From contig JAFTLD010000083.1 in assembly GCA_017452945.1 (NCBI GenBank), forward strand, positions 1 to 17,202: DNA of 17,202 nt, given 5' to 3'. The translations under genes were made by a program, and so were the position numbers. The notes beneath the pieces are model-generated. The model saw only the letters and a list, made by a program, of their open reading frames with translations, was not told where the DNA came from and did no database searches. The number at the start of each line of letters is the position of its first letter. Positions within the stretch are counted from its first letter, which is position 1. Origin of the DNA: Clostridia bacterium (GTDB taxonomy: Bacteria; Bacillota_A; Clostridia; Oscillospirales; CAG-272). Shown here one piece after another: positions 1 to 4,581 of this stretch.

Positions 1-192
<192 letters not shown>

Positions 193-212
193 TTAATTTG
201 AAGGTTTCAAGT

Positions 213-281
213 TTATTTACATCGACACATTCGACCGAAACGGAAATTCGCTCTGACGAGCTTTTCAAAATAGTTTTCCAT
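213..281 (-). CDS. 22-residue Cys-containing leader peptide upstream of metY
   Basis: A short ORF with a very good ribosome binding site (AGAGGTGAT, 2 to 3 bases before the ATG). It lies between the metY promoter and metY and ends 62 bases before the metY ATG. The peptide begins MENYFEKLVR and ends FGRMCRCK, so the codons just before the stop are Met-Cys-Arg-Cys-Lys (ATG TGT CGA TGT AAA). It is basic at the C-terminus and has no signal peptide. Two Cys codons and one Met codon at the end of a short ORF ahead of a sulfur-assimilation gene are the layout of an amino-acid-sensing leader peptide, where stalling on Cys codons changes expression downstream. That role is inferred. A palindromic TTGAA-ACC-TTCAA follows the stop, but I see no clear terminator between leader and gene. 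Confidence 0.6.
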   Translation of the reverse strand: MENYFEKLVRANFRFGRMCRCK

Positions 282-294
282 TGCATCACCTCTT

Positions 295-313
295 ACCCAC
301 CAGTTTGGTAGGT
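295..313. promoter_or_regulatory. Operator 2, 19-base palindrome at the transcription start
   Basis: The plus strand reads ACCCACCAGTTTGGTAGGT, with 8-base arms matching at 7 of 8 positions around a 3-base centre. It covers the predicted transcription start and lies just upstream of the leader ribosome binding site, where a bound repressor would block initiation or escape. Confidence 0.6.
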
Positions 314-319
314 GATGAT

Positions 320-348
320 ATTATATCACCGTTTACCTACCATGTCAA
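320..348 (-). promoter_or_regulatory. Sigma-A promoter of the leader-metY transcript
   Basis: Read on the minus strand, a perfect -35 TTGACA (343-348) and a perfect -10 TATAAT (320-325) are separated by 17 bases. Transcription would start near 313 and run through the leader ORF into metY. A palindrome covers the -35 and spacer, and another covers the predicted start, so this strong promoter is probably repressible. Confidence 0.85.
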
Positions 349-353
349 TAGGT
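335..353. promoter_or_regulatory. Operator 1, 19-base palindrome over the -35 box
   Basis: The plus strand reads ACCTACCATGTCAATAGGT; the outer arms extend to TTACCTA/TAGGTAA at 333-355. It has the same 19-base layout as the copy at 295-313, with centres 40 bases apart (about four helical turns). The ACCTAC/GTAGGT arms resemble sites of Rrf2-family sulfur regulators such as CymR, but the assignment is inference from the arms and the metY context. Confidence 0.6.
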
Positions 354-394
354 AATAAGAAAATTTTTCAAAAAATCTCACGCATCAAAGTGTA

Positions 395-430
395 TGAATG
401 AAATAACGGCAAGGATTTTTGTCCTTGCCG
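395..430 (-). terminator. Intrinsic terminator of the DUF6809-like gene
   Basis: A 9-base perfect stem (CGGCAAGGA at 407-415 with TCCTTGCCG at 422-430) has a 6-base loop. On the minus strand it is followed by TTATTTCATT. It starts 8 bases past the stop codon of the minus-strand gene, which supports that ORF being a real transcribed gene. Confidence 0.75.
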
Positions 431-437
431 CTATGCT

Positions 438-686
438 TTATTCATTGTCTTGTAGTGTTTCCATCGCCAATCTCGCACCGAGGCGGAAGGCGTATTCAAA
501 GATTGCTGCTTCGGCGAGACTTACGTACTCGTCCCAGCAATCGTGGAACTTTTCGAAGATCTCCTTCTGCTCGTCGGTGAAGGTCTTTTCTTTGCTTACT
601 GCGATGTAAATTTTGCATGTTGATTGATGCGTAATTTTGCTTCTTACTTGCTCTAAAGTGCCAAAAGGTGCAAATAACTCTTTCAA
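438..686 (-). CDS. Small DUF6809-like protein, possibly with a replaced N-terminus
   Basis: An 82-residue ORF with a TTG start and a GGAGG only 3 bases upstream. Residues about 33-80 (KEKTFTDEQKEIFEKF, a linker, then EYAFRLGARLAMETL) match my recollection of small clostridial DUF6809 proteins, which have an EEK-LFEKF helix and a YGFRLGxRLMxE helix. Function is unknown for this family. The first 30 or so residues do not look like that family. They are encoded by DNA that also forms the upstream region of the divergent ATPase gene, including part of its 33-base phased repeats and a 36-base sequence repeated after the ATPase. The N-terminus may therefore have been rebuilt by insertion of the ATPase segment, or the true start may be a downstream codon. 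The terminator directly after the stop favours a genuine gene. Confidence 0.55.
   Translation of the reverse strand: MKELFAPFGTLEQVRSKITHQSTCKIYIAVSKEKTFTDEQKEIFEKFHDCWDEYVSLAEAAIFEYAFRLGARLAMETLQDNE
585..620. repeat. 36-base imperfect direct repeat, left copy
   Basis: This copy and 2179-2214 agree at about 31 of 36 positions. The shared core includes ACTGCGATG, AAATTTTGC and TTTTCTTTG. The two copies bracket the ATPase gene. The left copy is inside the minus-strand DUF6809-like ORF; the right copy begins in the T-tract of the ATPase terminator. Confidence 0.65.
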
Positions 687-743
687 AAACCTCCGAAAAG
701 GTGCAAGTAATCAGGATTTTTTCTTGACTATTGGTGCAAGTTA
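663..743 (+). repeat. Three direct repeats at exact 33-base spacing before the ATPase gene
   Basis: AAAAGGTGCAAATAA (663-677), AAAAGGTGCAAGTAA (696-710) and TTGGTGCAAGTTA (731-743) place GGTGCAA at 667, 700 and 733, exactly 33 bases apart. The third copy sits in the spacer between the -35 and -10 boxes of the ATPase promoter. Spacing close to three helical turns puts all copies on one DNA face, as expected for cooperative binding by a regulator, possibly the ATPase itself. Confidence 0.6.
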
Positions 744-752
744 TGTTATAAT
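724..752 (+). promoter_or_regulatory. Sigma-A promoter of the ATPase gene
   Basis: A -35 TTGACT (724-729) and a perfect -10 TATAAT (747-752) are 17 bases apart. Transcription would start near 759, about 25 bases before the ATPase start codon. The spacer contains the third GGTGCAA repeat, so a protein on that repeat would compete with RNA polymerase. Confidence 0.8.
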
Positions 753-784
753 GGGTATACTAACAGCAGATCGGAGGTATCTAT

Positions 785-2143
785 ATGGAACGTATAGCCA
801 TTGAAAAGCTGATAAAATGGAATGACAGCAGACGCAGAAAACCTCTCATTGTTTGGGGTGCACGTCAGGTTGGAAAAACATATCTTATCAAGGATATTTT
901 CGCTAAAACCTTTTACAAAAACAACTATATCTATATTGATTTCAAAATTGAGGATGAAATCAATGAGTTTTGCTCTAAAACCGCAAACGCCGAGAAGATA
1001 ATCGAATATATTTCCTTGCTCAAGGGTAAGCAAATTACTGAAAAGACCTTGCTTATATTTGATGAGGTGCAAGAATGTCCGAATATCGTTTCGGCTCTCA
1101 AGTATTTTTGCCAAGATTTTCGTGAGATTCCCGTTATTGCCACGGGTTCTATGGTTCGCATCAAAATACAGAGAGCGACCAATAAGCGTGGCGGTGGCGA
1201 AAAGTTCCTTTTTCCTGTCGGAAAGATCGATCAGATAACAATATATCCTATGACCTTTGATGAGTTTCTGATGAACAGCAACCGTGTGCTATACGATAAA
1301 GTCAGAACTGCTTACGAGTCGAGAATGCCGCTTGATACGGGAATTCATGCGTTAGCAATGGATCAAGTTTATAAATACCTGCTTGTTGGCGGTATGCCTG
1401 AAGCGGTTGACACCTTTATCGAAAGCGGAGATTTGTTTGAGGCAAGAGAGATTCTTAAATCCTTGTACGACAACTATCTTTCAGATATGGAGCTTTATCA
1501 AGCCAGCCGTGAGGCAATTCTTCGTTCTCGTACATTGTTCTCGAATATTTACCGTGAGCTTAACAAGGAATCCAAGAATTTCTCACCGGGATTGATTGAG
1601 GAAAAGAGCAAAACAAGGGATTTTGCGACCTCTATTGAATGGCTATCGATGGCGCACATCGTTAATCAATCCTACCAGTTGAAGGAGCATATCACAATGC
1701 CGCTTATGAAGGACGAGGATGGTTCTTTCCGTTTGTTCCTTGGGGACGTCGGTATGTTCTCCTATCAAAGCGGAATCAACGCGGCATCCTTTGTGTCAAG
1801 TGACCGTGAGAACACTTTGTCGGGCATCTTCTTCGAAAACTATGTAGCTGCCGAGTTGATCGCCAAGGGAAATCCTCTGTTCTATTGGAGAGGCAAGTCA
1901 TCCTGCGAGCTTGAGTTTATTATCGAATCCGACAACAAGCTCTTTCCCATTGATGTCAAAAAAGGGCGCGGCGTTCTTAACTCACTTGAAAAGTTCTCTC
2001 ACCATAATAAATACGAATGCGCAGTTAAGATTTCGTCGGGCAATTACGGATATGACGAAAGCAAAAAGCTCTTAACCGTTCCTCTTTATTTCGCATCCTT
2101 CGTTGCCAAGGACTTGGCGCAGGGAACTTTCTCTTACAAATGA
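785..2143 (+). CDS. AAA_14/DUF4143 family ATPase
   Basis: A 452-residue protein starting at an ATG 7 bases after GGAGG (773-777). The N-terminal half is an AAA+ domain of the AAA_14 type. It has Walker A GARQVGKT (25-32), Walker B LLIFDEVQE (89-97) and an IATGS sensor-like strand (118-122). A helical linker with GGMPEAVD follows. The C-terminal DUF4143 part ends in a PD-(D/E)XK-like fold: CELEFIIE (374-381), then PIDVKKG (388-394), where the E, D and K fall at the usual acidic-acidic-lysine positions. The acidic residue of the first strand is Glu377, where many relatives have Asp. Length matches the family. These standalone ATPases are often accessory genes of unknown role, with DNA transactions or defence suggested. 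The gene is flanked by a direct repeat and has a dedicated promoter and terminator, so it looks like a self-contained one-gene unit. Confidence 0.9.
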   Translation: MERIAIEKLIKWNDSRRRKPLIVWGARQVGKTYLIKDIFAKTFYKNNYIYIDFKIEDEINEFCSKTANAEKIIEYISLLKGKQITEKTLLIFDEVQECPNIVSALKYFCQDFREIPVIATGSMVRIKIQRATNKRGGGEKFLFPVGKIDQITIYPMTFDEFLMNSNRVLYDKVRTAYESRMPLDTGIHALAMDQVYKYLLVGGMPEAVDTFIESGDLFEAREILKSLYDNYLSDMELYQASREAILRSRTLFSNIYRELNKESKNFSPGLIEEKSKTRDFATSIEWLSMAHIVNQSYQLKEHITMPLMKDEDGSFRLFLGDVGMFSYQSGINAASFVSSDRENTLSGIFFENYVAAELIAKGNPLFYWRGKSSCELEFIIESDNKLFPIDVKKGRGVLNSLEKFSHHNKYECAVKISSGNYGYDESKKLLTVPLYFASFVAKDLAQGTFSYK

Positions 2144-2151
2144 TTTTCAAT

Positions 2152-2188
2152 GATGCTCTCGGTAAAACGGGAGCATCCGTTTTCTTTG
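2152..2188 (+). terminator. Intrinsic terminator of the ATPase gene
   Basis: A 10-base stem with one G-T pair (GATGCTCTCG at 2152-2161 with CGGGAGCATC at 2168-2177) has the loop GTAAAA and is followed by CGTTTTCTTTG. It begins 8 bases after the ATPase stop codon. Confidence 0.8.
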
Positions 2189-2214
2189 ACTACTGCGATG
2201 CAAATTTTGCGTGT
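2179..2214. repeat. 36-base imperfect direct repeat, right copy
   Basis: Partner of 585-620. It is followed within 14 bases by a TTGACTA...TAAT stretch resembling the promoter that follows the left copy, so the similarity may include a shortened version of the whole regulatory region and not only the 36 bases. Confidence 0.6.
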
Positions 2215-2227
2215 TTAGAGAAGGCAC

Positions 2228-2257
2228 TTGACTAATTGCATCGAGGTATGGTCTAAT
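2228..2257 (+). promoter_or_regulatory. Weak promoter-like sequence resembling the ATPase promoter
   Basis: TTGACT (2228-2233) and TCTAAT (2252-2257) have an 18-base spacer. The surroundings (CTTGACTA-TTG, then TATG, TAAT and GGCAG) echo the ATPase promoter region at 722-770. No protein gene clearly follows; the tRNA-like region ending at 2500 and its terminator are the first recognisable features downstream. Confidence 0.3.
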
Positions 2258-2416
2258 AACGGCAGAAAAAGAATTTATGCGGAGTCGGATTTTCGATTTC
2301 CTGATCGCATCCTCATCCTCCGAAACGGGCTTGACCACAGTTTTGACCATCTACAGCTTTAGACTACGTGGAAACAGTGTTGACAAGAGCACGCCGCGGA
2401 GCAAACGGTTTATGAT

Positions 2417-2500
2417 AAGTGATGTGCATGCTCGACACGATAGGGAGCGTTGCGTGCAACGCGAGTCTTCGATAGGTTCAGAGTCCTGTCACTTCGACCA
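2417..2500 (+). other. tRNA-like sequence ending in CCA (degenerate or partial)
   Basis: The 3' end looks like a tRNA. A T-arm (GATAGG, loop TTCAGAGT, CCTGTC at 2471-2490) has one base more in the loop than GGTTCGAGTCC-type arms. It is followed by ACTTCG and ACCA (2497-2500). Upstream, AAGTGAT (2417-2423) could pair with GTCACTT (2488-2494), and GCTC...GAGC (2430-2448) resembles a D-arm with an 11-base loop. However, the middle is a GCGTTGC/GCAACGC palindrome that leaves no 7-base anticodon loop, and six bases lie between the acceptor and D-arm strands where two are expected. I therefore do not call a functional tRNA. It may be a decayed tRNA, a tRNA 3' end left at an integration site, or another structured RNA. 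Confidence 0.3.
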
Positions 2501-2502
2501 AA

Positions 2503-2569
2503 CCTTACTAATTCGAACGTTCGAGATTCCAAACGAACTGTGAACGGGTTAGTAGGGTTTTTATTTTTA
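2503..2569 (+). terminator. Terminator after the tRNA-like sequence
   Basis: The outer stem CCTTACTAA (2503-2511) pairs with TTAGTAGGG (2549-2557), and an inner GTTCG/CGAAC pair is possible. TTTTTATTTTT follows. It sits 2 bases after the CCA end, which indicates that the tRNA-like region is transcribed on the plus strand or derives from a transcribed gene. Confidence 0.75.
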
Positions 2570-2662
2570 TCAATGTGTCACGCATTGTGGTAGTAAGTTG
2601 CGTTTATGATACTGTTATTTTCAAAAATCAATGGAGCGTTTACACGGTAACGGATGCATTGT
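2570..2662. other. Intergenic stretch without recognised features
   Basis: Together with 2258-2416 this forms the unassigned part of the 648-base interval between the ATPase and the XRE gene. Short open frames on both strands here have no ribosome binding site, no promoter and no recognisable motif. Three TTGAC boxes occur at 2258-2416 without matching -10 boxes. Confidence 0.5.
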
Positions 2663-2691
2663 TTGCTTTTTGGAAAGATATGTGCTATACT
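2663..2691 (+). promoter_or_regulatory. Promoter of the XRE-family regulator
   Basis: A -35 TTGCTT (2663-2668) and a -10 TATACT (2686-2691) are 17 bases apart. The predicted start near 2698 coincides with the base of a large hairpin, so the mRNA would begin with that structure. Confidence 0.65.
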
Positions 2692-2695
2692 TGAG

Positions 2696-2760
2696 ACAAC
2701 GAAAGAAAACAAGACTGTTCCGGCTTTCAAAGCGAGCCGGACATCGGTTTTCTTGTTGTT
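2696..2760 (+). promoter_or_regulatory. Large 5' UTR hairpin, attenuator-like
   Basis: ACAAC and AAGAAAAC (2696-2700, 2703-2710) can pair with GTTTTCTT and GTTGT (2747-2759), enclosing TCCGGCT (2719-2725) with AGCCGGA (2735-2741). The inner hairpin is followed by a T-rich run (2748-2760) as in an intrinsic terminator, while the outer stem would sequester that run. This could be an attenuator, or simply a 5' stabilising structure. It lies 32 bases before the regulator start codon. Confidence 0.5.
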
Positions 2761-2791
2761 TCAGCCACTATTTTTCTGAAAGGAATTATTT

Positions 2792-3841
2792 ATGGAATTA
2801 AATATTGCCGACACCATCCGAAACCTGCGAAAGAAAATGGGTATCACACAGGAAGAGTTAGCCAATGAAATCGGCGTAACGGCGCAAGCGGTGTCCAAAT
2901 GGGAAAGGGGAGAGGGATATCCGGATATCACCTTGCTTCCCGACATTGCTGAATACTTTCATGTGACGCTGGACATACTTTGCGGAATCGATGAACAGAA
3001 AAAGAGAGAACAAATATCTTCCATTATAGATGCAACTGCCAATGCACCTTATGCGGAAGGGGTAAAAATTGCCCGAGAGGGGCTTGCAAAATTTCCACAT
3101 GCTGTTCAGCTCAGAACAAATCTTGCCCGAGCATTGATGGGATGTACTGCAACGTGGACACCGCCAAGGGAAGTTTTGGAGGAAGTGATCGGGCTTTATG
3201 AGAGTATCAATTATCATAGCGCCTATCCGAACGACCTTTCCCCCAATGATGTATTTTTACTCTGCCAAGCATACGTGTCTGTCGGTGAACACAAAAAAGC
3301 AAGGCAACTTGCCTTGCAGATGAATGGAAAATATGAGAGTCAGCGCATATGGTGTCGAATTCTGAAGGGGGAAGAGCTTGTTTCACATATCCAAAACAGT
3401 CTGATACAGACGTTACCGGACATTCATTTCATGGTAAAGGATATATTGAAAACGAATTGCTATACAACGGAAGAGAAGATCACCGTGTGCAAAAAAATGA
3501 TCGAGGTATACGCTTTGTTTGATGAAAGCCGTGACTGGCCGATCGGATTGATTTTTTCGTACCAACTTTATACCCTGATCGCGATACTGTCCATGAAACT
3601 GCAAGATACAAACGGAAGTCTGATGGCTCTTGACAAAGCAGCCGAACTTGCTGTACGGACGGATCTGCTGCCGTGTGAGGGAACCCCCACCTCACTGCTT
3701 ATCAATCGAATCGATTACCGAGATCTTTCCGGTACGACAAGTGAAAGGGCGATTTTGCGCCAAGAAATTGAAGCGGAATCCGCATTTGCGCCTCTTGGTC
3801 AAATGCCGGAATTCGAACAGATTCTGGCAAAGCTGTCGTGA
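2792..3841 (+). CDS. XRE-family transcriptional regulator with TPR-like C-terminal region
   Basis: A 349-residue protein with ATG start and an AAAGGA ribosome binding site about 8 bases upstream. Residues 8-65 form a helix-turn-helix of the XRE/Cro type: IRNLRKKMGITQEELA, VTAQAVSKWERG as recognition helix, then PDITLLPDIAEYFHVTLDILCG. The remaining 280 residues are helical, with repeated A-L-spaced pairs such as AREGLAKFPHAVQLRTNLARAL and ARQLALQM that suggest TPR-like repeats. Clostridial regulators of this shape commonly bind DNA with the HTH while the C-terminal part senses a ligand or mediates dimers; no target can be read here. It has its own promoter and a structured 5' UTR. It is convergent with the PII-like operon, and a strong inverted repeat lies between the stop codons. 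Confidence 0.88.
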   Translation: MELNIADTIRNLRKKMGITQEELANEIGVTAQAVSKWERGEGYPDITLLPDIAEYFHVTLDILCGIDEQKKREQISSIIDATANAPYAEGVKIAREGLAKFPHAVQLRTNLARALMGCTATWTPPREVLEEVIGLYESINYHSAYPNDLSPNDVFLLCQAYVSVGEHKKARQLALQMNGKYESQRIWCRILKGEELVSHIQNSLIQTLPDIHFMVKDILKTNCYTTEEKITVCKKMIEVYALFDESRDWPIGLIFSYQLYTLIAILSMKLQDTNGSLMALDKAAELAVRTDLLPCEGTPTSLLINRIDYRDLSGTTSERAILRQEIEAESAFAPLGQMPEFEQILAKLS

Positions 3842-3877
3842 AGGCGTACTCATGGATTACGTTGGTGCATTTTTAAG

Positions 3878-3903
3878 TAGAGGAGAGCATGTGCTCTCCT
3901 CTA
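3878..3903. terminator. 12-base perfect inverted repeat between convergent genes
   Basis: TAGAGGAGAGCA (3878-3889) and TGCTCTCCTCTA (3892-3903) form a perfect stem with a 2-base TG centre. It lies 37 bases after the regulator stop and 18 bases after the last codon of the minus-strand operon. Neither strand has a clear T-tract after the stem, so it is a non-canonical bidirectional terminator or 3' stabiliser. Confidence 0.55.
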
Positions 3904-3921
3904 GTGCTTAATTGAACGAGT

Positions 3922-4248
3922 TTATTCTTCCTCAAATCCCTGCTCGTGGAGGGTCAGCGTAGACATTTCAACGGGGAGGAAGAAGCAAAGTCCGTGGGCA
4001 TTGGTTCCAACGCCTGCCTGATCACGGATCGCCTCAGCGATCTTGATCGCCACGTCCTTTTCCACCACGGTCAGGACGATCTCCTTTTCGGTGTCGATCG
4101 TGATACCGAGGATGGTTTTGGGCTTTGCGACAGAGCCTCTTGCATTGATGATGGTTGCGCCGGTTGAGCCTTGCGTGCGCGCGATCTCAACGACCTCGGA
4201 TGCAAAGCCTGCGTTCACGATGATATATAATGCTTTTAATTCTTTCAT
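3922..4248 (-). CDS. PII-like small regulatory protein (third gene of the DUF1538 operon)
   Basis: A 108-residue protein starting MKELKALYIIVNAGFA, with GGGAG 7 bases before the chosen ATG. A TTG two codons earlier is too close to that site. It has the beta-alpha-beta repeat of PII-like ferredoxin folds: a first strand KALYIIV, a helix FASEVVEIARTQG, a short T-loop-like stretch INARGSVAKPKTILG, a strand EKEIVLTVVEK, a helix VAIKIAEAIRDQAG, and a final GLCFFLPVE resembling the B-loop/LPVE end of PII. The T-loop is short and lacks the tyrosine region of GlnB/GlnK, so classic uridylylation is unlikely. It follows another PII-like gene by 15 bases. Linkage of two PII-like proteins to a DUF1538 membrane protein suggests they bind a small ligand and gate or sense for that transporter (inference). 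Confidence 0.8.
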   Translation of the reverse strand: MKELKALYIIVNAGFASEVVEIARTQGSTGATIINARGSVAKPKTILGITIDTEKEIVLTVVEKDVAIKIAEAIRDQAGVGTNAHGLCFFLPVEMSTLTLHEQGFEEE

Positions 4249-4263
4249 GTGCAATCTCCCTTC

Positions 4264-4581
4264 TTAGAATGCGATCCCTTCGACGGGAACGCTGAATGCG
4301 ATGCCCGTGTTCGGCTGATCGAAGCGATACTTTGTATACAGGACGTCGAGCAACTGTCTTACCTTTTCATCTTTGAGCAGGCAAGAGAGCATGACCTTTT
4401 TTTGCTCGGATTCAAAACCAAACGCAGCGGCGACCGCGCTTGGACTCATGGAGCCGTGTGCGTACACTGTTTCGATCCCTCGTGCGTCGTATTCGTCAAG
4501 AAGTGCCAAAAACTTTTTCTTTTTATTCTGTTCCGCAATGATCACAAAATATTGCAGTCCATATGTTTGAACGTCATGCAT
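4264..4581 (-). CDS. PII-like small regulatory protein (second gene of the DUF1538 operon)
   Basis: A 105-residue protein starting MHDVQTYGLQYFVIIAEQ. The ATG at 4579-4581 overlaps the 3' end of the DUF1538 gene by 8 bases, and AAAGG lies just upstream, which points to translational coupling. The longer open frame upstream is DUF1538 coding sequence in another frame. The sequence follows the PII-like pattern: strand LQYFVIIAE, helix KKKKFLALLDEYDARG, glycine-serine loop YAHGSMSPSAVAAAFG, strand QKKVMLSCLL, helix EKVRQLLDVLYTKY, and an ending GIAFSVPVEGIAF parallel to the LPVE end of the partner gene. The two small proteins differ in charge and loop, so they may form heteromers or report different signals. 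The ligand is unknown. Confidence 0.75.
   Translation of the reverse strand: MHDVQTYGLQYFVIIAEQNKKKKFLALLDEYDARGIETVYAHGSMSPSAVAAAFGFESEQKKVMLSCLLKDEKVRQLLDVLYTKYRFDQPNTGIAFSVPVEGIAF

Noticed and set aside
663..743. Short CRISPR-like array before the ATPase
   Set aside because: Only three copies of about 11-15 bases, lying over a promoter; the layout fits operator sites.
2417..2500. A complete functional tRNA gene
   Set aside because: No 7-base anticodon loop, wrong spacing between acceptor and D-arm, and an 8-base T-loop.
2277..2543. An 88-codon plus-strand open frame, and a 67-codon minus-strand frame at 2147-2350
   Set aside because: Neither has a ribosome binding site or recognisable sequence; the plus frame crosses the tRNA-like region and terminator, and the minus frame crosses the ATPase terminator.
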